In this document: positions 54,339-61,854 of the stretch, piece after piece
Layout: each line of letters starts with the position of its first letter
How positions within the stretch are numbered: the first letter of the stretch is position 1
DNA from: Aquimarina sp. BL5
GTDB lineage: Bacteria; Bacteroidota; Bacteroidia; Flavobacteriales; Flavobacteriaceae
Direction: 5' to 3'
NCBI RefSeq assembly: GCF_003443675.1
Contig: NZ_CP031963.1
Span: forward strand, 2,503,501 to 2,567,500
Length of the DNA stretch: 64,000 bases
The notes under the pieces: generated by a model
Database searches by the model: none
Told to the model about the DNA's origin: nothing
The model's input: only the letters and a program-made list of their open reading frames with translations
Program-made: the position numbers and the translations under genes

Positions 54339-54623
54339 ATGGTACTAGGAACACTATCATTATTTCAGAAACGAGGGATTTTCTATAAGGAACAACAACT
54401 ATCCTCTGAAGACAAGTTCTCAAAAGTTATTGCTCAAGAATTAGTTCCGGACAAGGGGTTGAAGTTACTAGATACTCCAGAACATCAACAATTGACGCTG
54501 GTGGATGAATCAGGAAACACGGATTACATCACCGCTTTTTATCAAGATGAAGGACAAGCTACTTATCCATACGAAGTAACCGTATGGCTATTAATTGAAG
54601 AGGCTCCAGAAGAGCTTTTATAA
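54339..54623 (+). CDS. small protein, 94 aa, structural candidate
   Basis: An acidic small protein (MVLGTLSLFQKRGIFYKEQQ start, YPYEVTVWLLIEEAPEELL end) begins 15 bp after the previous gene. The ending strand resembles that of the 134-aa protein (VTIILLISE versus VTVWLLIEE), hinting at related folds. No family is recognised. Confidence 0.5.
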   Translation: MVLGTLSLFQKRGIFYKEQQLSSEDKFSKVIAQELVPDKGLKLLDTPEHQQLTLVDESGNTDYITAFYQDEGQATYPYEVTVWLLIEEAPEELL

Positions 54624-54668
54624 AAGGAATTACTAATCAATTATCTCCGCTAAAGTAAATACATAAAT

Positions 54669-54715
54669 CACGCAATGCGTGCATAAGAGTGGGATAATAA
54701 AACACACAATGTGTG
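54669..54715. promoter_or_regulatory. pair of similar 13-bp palindromes before 54716
   Basis: CACGCAATGCGTG (54669-54681) and CACACAATGTGTG (54703-54715) are each perfect 6+1+6 palindromes, 34 bp apart. The second abuts the start codon of the next gene. They resemble tandem operator half-sites, possibly marking an internal promoter. Confidence 0.4.
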
Positions 54716-55051
54716 ATGAGGGAAGAATTTGCACTGCAGTATGCAGATAGAAGAGCCAAGGAACGAGGGTACGAGGACTACAGGATTGTTTATCGGGAGT
54801 TTATGATACCTCCTATGGGGGTGTTGAAGTTTCAGGCAAATAATGAAATATGGTTAGTGACGTATATCTCTTGGGGACTGATCGTGAAATCGGATTATGG
54901 ACGCTATGATAATTGGTATACACAGGGAATTGCGGAGAATGCTCACGAACATGGAGATCGGATAGAAATTATCAATACCCGAAAGTATCAGCGCACCATT
55001 CGCTTTTTACAAGTGATTCTAAAAACAAAGGATGATGGAAGCAAGGCATAG
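54716..55051 (+). CDS. uncharacterised 111-aa protein
   Basis: The start is ATG 54716; a GTG at 54713 directly before it is also possible. The protein is soluble and aromatic-rich (DYRIVYREFMIPPMGVLKFQ, IWLVTYISWGLIVKSDYG), with a helical basic end. It overlaps the next gene by 20 bp. No family is recognised. Confidence 0.5.
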   Translation: MREEFALQYADRRAKERGYEDYRIVYREFMIPPMGVLKFQANNEIWLVTYISWGLIVKSDYGRYDNWYTQGIAENAHEHGDRIEIINTRKYQRTIRFLQVILKTKDDGSKA

Positions 55052-55865
55052 AAAACCCGGATCAGTAAGATTGAACGAGGAGCAGTATGCAGAAATGGAT
55101 CGATTGGGGTTTACTAGTGAAAGTGCTTATGTAAAGTATAAGATGCAACAAGGTCAGTCCAAGCTTGAAGTTCTGAAAACAACTTCTGAAAATGATACAA
55201 TTCGACAATTACCTGCAGATGGTATGTCTCGTCGGGGAAGTGCTGAGGTAGAAAACAAGCTTACTATTCAACGGCTATCCATAGAGAATCGAAAGTTACA
55301 GGAGAAACTGGAAGAAGTATCCAAAAGTAGTCAGGAAACCTTAAACGGAGTGCATCATAAAGTGCATAGTATGCTTCAGGAAGAACTCCAGAAACGAGAC
55401 TTTGAAGAACTCAAAGAGTCTTTTGCAAAAAGTAAAAAGGAGATAGATAAATTAGAAAAAGACCTCAGTGAATCCAAGAAAGAAACCGAAATCAAACAAG
55501 AAGAAATTGAAACCTTGGTTAAAAAGTTAGGGTTTGTAGAGTTAGGAAAAGTCCTCCTCCCTAGTGCTATCTCAGTATTAGCCAAACAGTACCCCAATCA
55601 GATGAAAGGGATCGCAGGAACACTAGGGAGGTTAGGTATCAGCGATGCACCTGAAAATATAGATAAAGAGGAAGATCAAGATTATCTAATTCAAATTCTA
55701 AATCACCTCACTGAGGTGTTTACTGAAGAGCAGTTTGAACAAGTCATTCAATTGATGCTCCAGTTAGGGGGTCAGATCAAAGATGATCAAGGGCTTCTCC
55801 AGAAGATAGGATATTACTTAAATCAATTACAAGAAAAGAAGTCACAAAATAAAAAAGAAGCATAG
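55032..55865 (+). CDS. coiled-coil protein, 277 aa
   Basis: The N-terminal ~60 residues are basic. Residues ~75-165 form a long heptad-rich coiled coil (KLQEKLEEVSKSSQE, KKEIDKLEKDLSESKKETEI). The C-terminal ~100 residues are helical (EQFEQVIQLMLQLGGQI). It could be a scaffold or spike-type structural protein. The overlap with the previous gene indicates coupling. An ATG one codon later (55035) is also possible. Confidence 0.6.
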   Translation: MMEARHRKPGSVRLNEEQYAEMDRLGFTSESAYVKYKMQQGQSKLEVLKTTSENDTIRQLPADGMSRRGSAEVENKLTIQRLSIENRKLQEKLEEVSKSSQETLNGVHHKVHSMLQEELQKRDFEELKESFAKSKKEIDKLEKDLSESKKETEIKQEEIETLVKKLGFVELGKVLLPSAISVLAKQYPNQMKGIAGTLGRLGISDAPENIDKEEDQDYLIQILNHLTEVFTEEQFEQVIQLMLQLGGQIKDDQGLLQKIGYYLNQLQEKKSQNKKEA

Positions 55866-55934
55866 AAACAATGTTAACTCTGGAACTTTGATTCTTTGCC
55901 ACTTTGAAACTTATAAAAACTAAAAAAGGAAATT

Positions 55935-56117
55935 ATGCAAACACCAATCACTGTAAACATAGCAGTCAAAGATAAAGCAGAAGCACATCAAGTAAAAAAA
56001 GCTTTTGAAACGATGAATAGGAATTTTGGGGCTAAAGGCATTATAAGGATGGAACATCTATTTCTAAACGATGCTTTTATCCGAAATCTGGTTAAAATCA
56101 AAATAAAAAAAGGATAA
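55935..56117 (+). CDS. small basic protein, 60 aa
   Basis: A short protein (ITVNIAVKDKAEAHQVKKAF) ends 3 bp before the next start. Spacing in the operon supports it. No function is readable. Confidence 0.45.
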   Translation: MQTPITVNIAVKDKAEAHQVKKAFETMNRNFGAKGIIRMEHLFLNDAFIRNLVKIKIKKG

Positions 56118-56120
56118 TTC

Positions 56121-56546
56121 ATGGCACTCCCCGCAGCACTGGCAGTGAAAGCAATAAAGAAAAGACCAAAGCTTACTATTGGTAGCACTACTATTTCTGT
56201 GCTACTAGCTACAGGATTAGGAGCTGTTGTCTTTTTGGGAATCCGAGCATTAGTTCGAAAATTCAAAAAGGATATTCGTGAGGGACAAGCCTTGGAGGAA
56301 GGAAACCCAGCCAATTTTGCTATTCGTTTAGTCATGGCTTTTGAAAATGATAATGCTTTTGGATGGGGAACGGATGAAGAATCCTTATTCAGAACCTTAG
56401 AGCAAATCCCAACTGCTAGTATGATGCGAAAAGTACAACGTGCTTATAGAGATCTGGAAGGCAGAAATCTTTCAGCTGACTTGCAAAGCGAACTCACTAC
56501 TGAAGAGTTTGCTATTGCTAATGAAATTATTAATTCAAAAAGATAA
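56121..56546 (+). CDS. single-pass membrane protein, 141 aa
   Basis: A hydrophobic helix (ISVLLATGLGAVVFLGIRAL) lies at residues ~22-47. The rest is a soluble helical domain (NAFGWGTDEESLFRTLEQIP, MMRKVQRAYRDLEGR). It is part of the run of small membrane proteins. No family is recognised, although the soluble part is typical of phage-encoded proteins in this phylum. Confidence 0.55.
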   Translation: MALPAALAVKAIKKRPKLTIGSTTISVLLATGLGAVVFLGIRALVRKFKKDIREGQALEEGNPANFAIRLVMAFENDNAFGWGTDEESLFRTLEQIPTASMMRKVQRAYRDLEGRNLSADLQSELTTEEFAIANEIINSKR

Positions 56547-56551
56547 GATCT

Positions 56552-57586
56552 ATGCGACAAAATATAACAACTGCGATCCGCAGAAAAAAGAAAGTCCGAG
56601 GCGGAGTCGCAGGGCGACAGCCAAATAAAAATAAAAAGAAACCACTTACTCAAAAGCAGATTGTAATGATAGGATTAGGAGGTGGCGTGATTCTGGGAAT
56701 AGGGTATCTAGCGTATAACCACTTCAGAAATAAAGCTGCTACAAGGCGAAGCTTTACAAATGATCCAATTACAATTCCTTCTGAAGACACGATAACAACG
56801 CCAAACTTGCCAATTGCTACCTCTGGTAGCTTTCCGGTGAAGAGAGGTGCTCGAGGTGCTTTGGTGAGTATGATACAAAATGTACTCCTGGCTAAAGGTG
56901 GACAAGCCGCCATGATCATCAAAGAAACAAGTTTTAGAAATGGTCGTGTGGATGGGATTTTTGGAAAAGGAACAGAACGAGCATTACGAGCTGCTGGATT
57001 TCCTTCTGCCATAACACAATCTAATTTTACCACTTTAGTTGGCAAAACCACAACATCAGGATTTGATGCAGCATCGATCTCTAAAGAAATCATCGATGCT
57101 GCCAATAAAAGAAACCTTTTTGGCGTATTGAATGGATTAAAGAAAATAAATTCCGTAAGCCAGTATCAATCTGTGAGTACTTTTTTTCAGGGAGTGCGGA
57201 TTGCCGGGATCAGGGTCACTTCTTTAGTAAATGCACTTCTTAGTGTGGCATTCAAACAAAAAGAGTTAGAGAAAGTAAAAATTCGATCAGAGTTTAGACG
57301 TATGGGACTCAAACAAAACGCACGAGGCGTGTGGTTTATCCCAGGACTAGGAGGTGTCATCGACACCTTTATAAATAATCAGGATCGTATTAATAATGAA
57401 TGGAACTTGGCAATTGCTGTAAAACCGACATTGCTTAAATCAACTGATGGATCCTTTATTGTTCCAGAACTAGCTCCCAATACAGTCGTAGGATATATCA
57501 CGGGAATGGAGAATGGTACTACCAGGATTCTAACACAATCCGGAGAAACCGTCTTTGCTCCTACCAGAAACCTATCCTCCTTCTAA
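56552..57586 (+). CDS. membrane protein with peptidoglycan-binding-like domain
   Basis: This is a 344-aa protein. A basic N-terminus and a transmembrane helix (IVMIGLGGGVILGIGYLAY) precede a PG_binding_1-like segment (FPVKRGARGALVSMIQNVLL, VDGIFGKGTERALRAAGF). The ~200 C-terminal residues are an unfamiliar mixed domain. It would sit in the virion membrane or host inner membrane and contact the cell wall, a role known for entry proteins of membrane-containing phages. That role is inferred here. Confidence 0.65.
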   Translation: MRQNITTAIRRKKKVRGGVAGRQPNKNKKKPLTQKQIVMIGLGGGVILGIGYLAYNHFRNKAATRRSFTNDPITIPSEDTITTPNLPIATSGSFPVKRGARGALVSMIQNVLLAKGGQAAMIIKETSFRNGRVDGIFGKGTERALRAAGFPSAITQSNFTTLVGKTTTSGFDAASISKEIIDAANKRNLFGVLNGLKKINSVSQYQSVSTFFQGVRIAGIRVTSLVNALLSVAFKQKELEKVKIRSEFRRMGLKQNARGVWFIPGLGGVIDTFINNQDRINNEWNLAIAVKPTLLKSTDGSFIVPELAPNTVVGYITGMENGTTRILTQSGETVFAPTRNLSSF

Positions 57587-57655
57587 CTGTCAGAGACAGG
57601 TTTATTATTTATAAGTAAAACGGAAAACGAATCTCAAAAAAAAACAATAGAACAC

Positions 57656-58048
57656 ATGAAAAAAGTAATTCGATGGTTACAACCAATCTTTGATAAATTC
57701 AAACCGCTTTGGAGCTACTTTAAAGTATGGAGAGAGCTTTCTTCCTTAGCAGTTGGATTAATTCTATGGATCCATAGTGCCGTATTTCTTCGATGGATAG
57801 ATCCTACAGCAGGAACCTATGATGCCGGAGTATTTCAGGTATATCTATTTGCAATCATTGGGGTTTTTATTCTACACGGAATTGTACGCATACTAATGAA
57901 ACTAATCTGGCCCACCTCAGAAGATTATTTAGACCATCATTTTAGAAACGATTTTAATACCATAACACCATGGCAAAAGCTAAAATTATCTACTTTTATA
58001 TTCTTTGCTTTCTTGTTTGCAGTAGCATTATTAGCCAGGACTTTGTAA
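57656..58048 (+). CDS. holin-like membrane protein
   Basis: This is a 130-aa protein with three hydrophobic segments (LSSLAVGLILWIHSAVFL, VYLFAIIGVFILHGIVRIL, LSTFIFFAFLFAVALLA). Immediately before and overlapping (79 bp) a CHAP endolysin gene, it is in the classical holin position. Holins share no sequence signature, so the call rests on topology and context. Confidence 0.55.
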   Translation: MKKVIRWLQPIFDKFKPLWSYFKVWRELSSLAVGLILWIHSAVFLRWIDPTAGTYDAGVFQVYLFAIIGVFILHGIVRILMKLIWPTSEDYLDHHFRNDFNTITPWQKLKLSTFIFFAFLFAVALLARTL

Positions 58049-58542
58049 GCCAGACAGAAACTCAAATTAATGAGCGACACAAACGTGAATGCGTGAAAGA
58101 ATTGTATGATTCTCAGATAGGAGTTCGCGAAGTTGGTGGCGCTAATAGAGGATCTCACGTAGAGATGTATCTGGAGAGTGTGAATTTAGGTCCTGGATAT
58201 GCTTGGTGTGCAGCTTTTGTTTCTTGGGTTTATCAGAATGTAGGTATTCAGAACCCGCTCAGCGGGTGGGTACCGAGTTATGCATTACAGCGTAAACGTA
58301 TTTATCAAAAAGGAAAGTTTGAAGCAAAAGAGCCACAAAAAGGAGATGTATTTATGATTTGGTATCACAAATTAAATCGTCCGGCACATATTGGTTTTAT
58401 AGATGAATGGAATTCTACTTGGATTGTTACTGTAGAAGGGAACACCAATGATAATGGATCCAGAGAAGGCGATGGTGTTTACAAAAAACGAAGGCTCAAA
58501 AAACAAATATGGGCAGTATCTGATTTCATTGGTAGTCGGTAG
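57970..58542 (+). CDS. CHAP-domain endolysin with signal segment
   Basis: This is a 190-aa protein. An N-terminal hydrophobic signal (IIYFYILCFLVCSSIISQ) is followed by a CHAP/NlpC-type domain. The catalytic Cys is in GYAWCAAFVSWVYQNVG, the His in RPAHIGFIDEW and the polar residue in TVEGNTNDNGS. It cuts peptidoglycan. It starts inside the holin-like gene in another frame, a common lysis-cassette overlap. A secreted rather than cytoplasmic endolysin is suggested by the signal segment. Confidence 0.85.
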   Translation: MAKAKIIYFYILCFLVCSSIISQDFVSQTETQINERHKRECVKELYDSQIGVREVGGANRGSHVEMYLESVNLGPGYAWCAAFVSWVYQNVGIQNPLSGWVPSYALQRKRIYQKGKFEAKEPQKGDVFMIWYHKLNRPAHIGFIDEWNSTWIVTVEGNTNDNGSREGDGVYKKRRLKKQIWAVSDFIGSR

Positions 58543-58570
58543 CACCGACAAGCAAAAATTACCATCAACT

Positions 58571-59257
58571 ATGCTGGCAAAGAGTTTACAAATATTACAA
58601 AGCAAAGGATACAAGGTGTATAGAGAACCTTATAGACTCAATATTGTGGGGTATCGCAGTCGTTTTATAAATAGTAACCATTTTGATGATGAGATACATG
58701 TTTTCTATACCAATGATAAAGGAAAATGGGTATATCATATGTTTAAAGCAACTACAGATCCTGGGCAATATTGGTTGTATAACCCTATGCATTCTCAAGG
58801 AACTGCTTTTCTAAAAAAAGGACAGTATGTAGATGCCTACAGTTTAGGATTACATCGAGGAGTGTATCAGGCATTAATCCAAAAAAAACCAGTAAGCGTC
58901 ATTCGTAACTATGAACGAAAGGGACTCTTTAAATGGTTTGAATCTGGATTTCAGGATACAGGAAGATTTGGAATCAACATCCACCGAGCTAGAAAACAAG
59001 GAACAACCAAAGTGATTGATGATTTTTCTGCAGGGTGTTTGGTATTTGCCAATGCTGATGATTTTGAAAGTTTTCTAAAACTTTCTAATGAACACAGAAA
59101 ACGATATGGAAATTCTTTTACGGTAACCTTAGTAGATTTTAGAGATGAAAGAAGAAGACGTTTACAATTAGCTGCTTGGGGATCAATAGCCGCTGCCGGA
59201 GGGTTGCTATTACTATCCGTTCGACAAGCTCAGAATAAGAACAGAATGAACTTATGA
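58571..59257 (+). CDS. L,D-transpeptidase-like protein with C-terminal membrane helix
   Basis: From the ATG at 58571 this is a 228-aa protein. The longer frame from 58448 would overlap the endolysin by 95 bp. The core carries LHRGVYQALIQKKPVSVIRN, then GRFGINIHRA and FSAGCLVFA, the His...Ser-x-Gly-Cys pattern of YkuD-like murein enzymes often found beside phage endolysins. A terminal transmembrane helix is present (LAAWGSIAAAGGLLLLSV). Probable substrate: cell-wall peptides during lysis or entry. Confidence 0.6.
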   Translation: MLAKSLQILQSKGYKVYREPYRLNIVGYRSRFINSNHFDDEIHVFYTNDKGKWVYHMFKATTDPGQYWLYNPMHSQGTAFLKKGQYVDAYSLGLHRGVYQALIQKKPVSVIRNYERKGLFKWFESGFQDTGRFGINIHRARKQGTTKVIDDFSAGCLVFANADDFESFLKLSNEHRKRYGNSFTVTLVDFRDERRRRLQLAAWGSIAAAGGLLLLSVRQAQNKNRMNL

Positions 59258-59427
59258 GAATATCGAAAAACACACAGAAAGCTGGTTGGATACTCATCGG
59301 GAGTATGCTTGGATTTATTGTAGCTAAAAAATACGTTCCAAAGGAAACCTATCCCTTTATATTAATTGGAGGGTTCATCGGGACCTGCCTGGGTGAAGAA
59401 TTAAATACAGACAACAACGTACTATGA
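59254..59427 (+). CDS. small two-helix membrane protein (57 aa)
   Basis: This short ORF overlaps the previous gene by 4 bp (ATGA) and the next by 4 bp (ATGA). It encodes two hydrophobic helices (AGWILIGSMLGFIVAKKY and YPFILIGGFIGTCLGEE) with a glycine-zipper look. The double overlap strongly supports translation. A virion membrane or lysis-accessory role is possible. Confidence 0.7.
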   Translation: MRISKNTQKAGWILIGSMLGFIVAKKYVPKETYPFILIGGFIGTCLGEELNTDNNVL

Positions 59428-59663
59428 AATGGAATATCAAACTTCAAAAAGATAAAAGAAAACGTTGCCAAGCTTTTATCAAAGCTTTGGAAAAACTATC
59501 ATCTAAGTATGGAGTAGCGATTGATAGCTTTGGAGCTCCATATGTTTTAGAAAACCCGCAAAGGATTACCTATGAAGTAGATGATGATACAGAATCTTTG
59601 GAATCGTTATGGGAAGGCAAAGAAGGATATGATTCTTTCGCAAATAAAAACTTAGCAAAATAG
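59424..59663 (+). CDS. uncharacterised 79-aa protein
   Basis: A small soluble protein (MKWNIKLQKDKRKRCQAFIK start, acidic end) is coupled to the previous gene by ATGA. No family is recognised. Confidence 0.5.
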   Translation: MKWNIKLQKDKRKRCQAFIKALEKLSSKYGVAIDSFGAPYVLENPQRITYEVDDDTESLESLWEGKEGYDSFANKNLAK

Positions 59664-59664
59664 T

Positions 59665-59895
59665 ATGGAATCTTCACAGTTAAAAGGAACATATTTTGAA
59701 GGCGAGCAACCTATTAAGCTAAGAGCTTATTATAAACATGAACTAGCAGCTTTGTATAATGTATGCACCAAAACTTTTTCTTCTTGGATTCACACTTATT
59801 TAGAGGAATTGCAAAAGTTTGGGTATAAAAAAAGCACAAAATTACTACGCCCTGAAGTGGTACGCTTTCTATTCGAACGATTAGGGGAACCATAG
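59665..59895 (+). CDS. small DNA-binding-like protein, 76 aa
   Basis: The middle (YYKHELAALYNVCTKTFSSW) has a helix-turn-helix look similar to the 56-aa protein at 48926 and to Bacteroidota small HTH proteins. It starts 1 bp after the previous stop and is the last gene of the operon. It may act as an autoregulator or packaging/replication helper. Confidence 0.55.
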   Translation: MESSQLKGTYFEGEQPIKLRAYYKHELAALYNVCTKTFSSWIHTYLEELQKFGYKKSTKLLRPEVVRFLFERLGEP

Positions 59896-59925
59896 GTCAG
59901 GCTATAATCGGTAATGAACGGATTA

Positions 59926-60918
59926 CTAAAATAATATATATAGTAACCCTGCGATAATTAAAACCAGTAGCACAAGAATAATCCAGCTATTCCTTAGCTG
60001 TTTTTGTTGACTATTTATTTGATCTCTTAATAGGTTTTGATCCTTTTGATGTTGTTGTTCTGCATATTCCATCTTCTGATCTTTATCCCTTAAAGCATTT
60101 TGGCGTTTTTTATGAATATCTATTGTAGATTGAAAAAACACACCGACAGCAGTTGGAGTAGAAAATGATTTATCAGATACCCTTTGCAATAATGTCACAT
60201 CACTATCGTGACCAATACCGGTAATAAAAGGAACCGGAAGTTCAATTGCTTTTTTACAAAGTTCCAATTCATTGAAAACCTCCAATCCATTTCCGCCTCC
60301 TCGTACAAATACCAATAAGTCCGTCTCTGAAAAATCATAAGAGTTCATAAAGTTCAGCATCGCTGTTTGAGAAGAAAGGCTACATTTATGGTGACAAATC
60401 TCATAATAATCTTTGTCATATAGAGCATTCGAATAATCATCCTTGGATGTCGAATTCTCACCCATTATAATATCGATCCTAGGCTTATCTTTTCTTTCAA
60501 TAGTATTTATTAATAAGTCTTCTATACTTGGAAATTCACGGTCATAACGTTCCCGGATGATATCGTATTCTACTTTATCAATTAATTGAACATCTTTTTC
60601 AAGCTTTAGCACTTTGGTAACTCTGAAATATACCTTAAGCCTCGAATCATTATCTATTGATTGCGCTTTATTTATATATCCCTGAAATTGATAGAAACGT
60701 TTTGAAACAAGCTTTGATTTGATTTCTTGAGGGACTTGGATGGTAAGCTGATTTCTTTTGTTCTTATCTGTCAAACGGTCGTAATAAACCTTACCATACA
60801 ATTTTCCTTCCTGATCAAAATAAAAGCCCTCTATATTTATCAACTGAGCATCAAGAGATGAAGATAAGCTTTGAGAATAAATATCCATCAAAGTGCCTAC
60901 AGAATACTGATTATTCAT
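59926..60918 (-). CDS. membrane-anchored exodeoxyribonuclease VII large-subunit homologue
   Basis: This is a 330-aa protein. An N-terminal OB-like region (residues 1-105) precedes the XseA catalytic-like block (VFVRGGGNGLEVFNELELC, PFITGIGHDSDVTLL, STPTAVGVFF). A short coiled coil (QKMEYAEQQHQKDQNLL) and a C-terminal transmembrane helix (SWIILVLLVLIIAGLLYILF) follow. Normal XseA is ~400-450 aa with a long coiled coil that recruits XseB and no membrane anchor. No XseB gene is adjacent. It is transcribed against the phage-like operon and may be a defence or recombination accessory. Confidence 0.8.
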   Translation of the reverse strand: MNNQYSVGTLMDIYSQSLSSSLDAQLINIEGFYFDQEGKLYGKVYYDRLTDKNKRNQLTIQVPQEIKSKLVSKRFYQFQGYINKAQSIDNDSRLKVYFRVTKVLKLEKDVQLIDKVEYDIIRERYDREFPSIEDLLINTIERKDKPRIDIIMGENSTSKDDYSNALYDKDYYEICHHKCSLSSQTAMLNFMNSYDFSETDLLVFVRGGGNGLEVFNELELCKKAIELPVPFITGIGHDSDVTLLQRVSDKSFSTPTAVGVFFQSTIDIHKKRQNALRDKDQKMEYAEQQHQKDQNLLRDQINSQQKQLRNSWIILVLLVLIIAGLLYILF

Positions 60919-61221
60919 AAGAGAAAAACATTGTTTATGTATCTTTTCTTAAAGGTAACAACAAGTAATAAAATGGGGAAATATTATTGTAAAAAAATAT
61001 TTTTCTGTGATAATGTTGGAAAGCATATTGCCGTAGATATTACTTATTATGAAAAAAAGGAGAATATATTGTTTCCTATCTTTCTAATGTCGCAATTGTA
61101 TTACTTGTTTTAAGAATCTTATCTCCTCTTCAAATTAAAAGATATTTTTATAAGAATAACACCCCAACCAGAAACTAAGATCTAGCAATGCCATATCATT
61201 ACGTCTAGATATTCCTAAATA
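60919..61221. other. intergenic region between the XseA-like and RadC-like genes
   Basis: About 303 bp. A possible 46-codon frame from 60973 to 61113 is Lys/Tyr/Phe-rich and unconvincing. The region presumably holds divergent promoters for both neighbours. No clear repeat or RNA gene was seen. Confidence 0.4.
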
Positions 61222-61854
61222 ATGATCAAGAAAAAAAATACAGTTGCTCAAATTAGCAAAAGAGCCAAACAAATCCGAAAGAAAGGAGAGAAATGGACCA
61301 ATGCGATCAAAAGAGCTTCTAAAGAATTAAAATCCAAGAAGAATACTCTTGGAACAACTTCAAAAACTCCTTCTTATACCATCAGCGGATTAGGTGGCTT
61401 AAAAGAATCTACTAACGCTACTCCAATTCCAGAGATTAATATCACGTTTTCGAGAAAAAGAAAGGTTAACGGGAAAATAGGCTCAGCAAAGGATGTAGCT
61501 ACGACGGTATCCAAATTTTATACAAAGAATACTATAGAAGTTAGAGAACAGTTCTTTGTGTTGTATTTAGATAATAGTAATAAAGTTCTGGGATATCATA
61601 CACATTCTGTTGGTGGCATCAAAGGAAGTGTTGTAGATATACGAATTCTCTTCTCCGTTGCACTAAAAAGTTTGGCGACAAGTATCATAATCGCGCACAA
61701 TCATCCATCTGGAACCTTAAAACCAAGTACTTCAGATATTCGAATAAACTCTAAAATTAAACAAGCAGGGGAATTACTAGATATTCAGTTATTAGATCAC
61801 ATCATTCTTACCAAAGAGAGCTTTTACTCATTTGCAGAAGAAGGGAAATTATGA
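61222..61854 (+). CDS. RadC/JAB-type protein with basic N-terminal extension
   Basis: This is a 210-aa protein. Residues ~100-210 form a JAB/MPN metalloprotease-like RadC domain with the metal motif IIAHNHPSGTLKPSTSD. The first ~45 residues are very basic and contain KRAKQIRKKGEKWTNAIKRA, a motif seen in some viral proteins, followed by a low-complexity linker. RadC-like proteins are common accessory genes in phages and islands; the biochemical role is unclear. Its stop overlaps the methyltransferase start (ATGA). Confidence 0.85.
   Translation: MIKKKNTVAQISKRAKQIRKKGEKWTNAIKRASKELKSKKNTLGTTSKTPSYTISGLGGLKESTNATPIPEINITFSRKRKVNGKIGSAKDVATTVSKFYTKNTIEVREQFFVLYLDNSNKVLGYHTHSVGGIKGSVVDIRILFSVALKSLATSIIIAHNHPSGTLKPSTSDIRINSKIKQAGELLDIQLLDHIILTKESFYSFAEEGKL

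Noticed and set aside
56650..57105. Minus-strand 151-codon open frame
   Set aside because: It is the antisense of a well-supported membrane/peptidoglycan-binding protein gene and has no coding signal of its own.
58448..58570. Upstream extension of the L,D-transpeptidase-like gene
   Set aside because: It overlaps the endolysin gene by 95 bp, and an ATG at 58571 just after the endolysin stop is more natural.
49291..59895. Tailed prophage or tailocin
   Set aside because: No terminase, portal, sheath, tube, baseplate or tape-measure protein is recognisable, and the excess of small membrane proteins does not fit.
60973..61113. Possible 46-codon gene
   Set aside because: Composition is low-complexity Lys/Tyr/Phe, there is no recognisable motif, and it lies in an expected promoter region.
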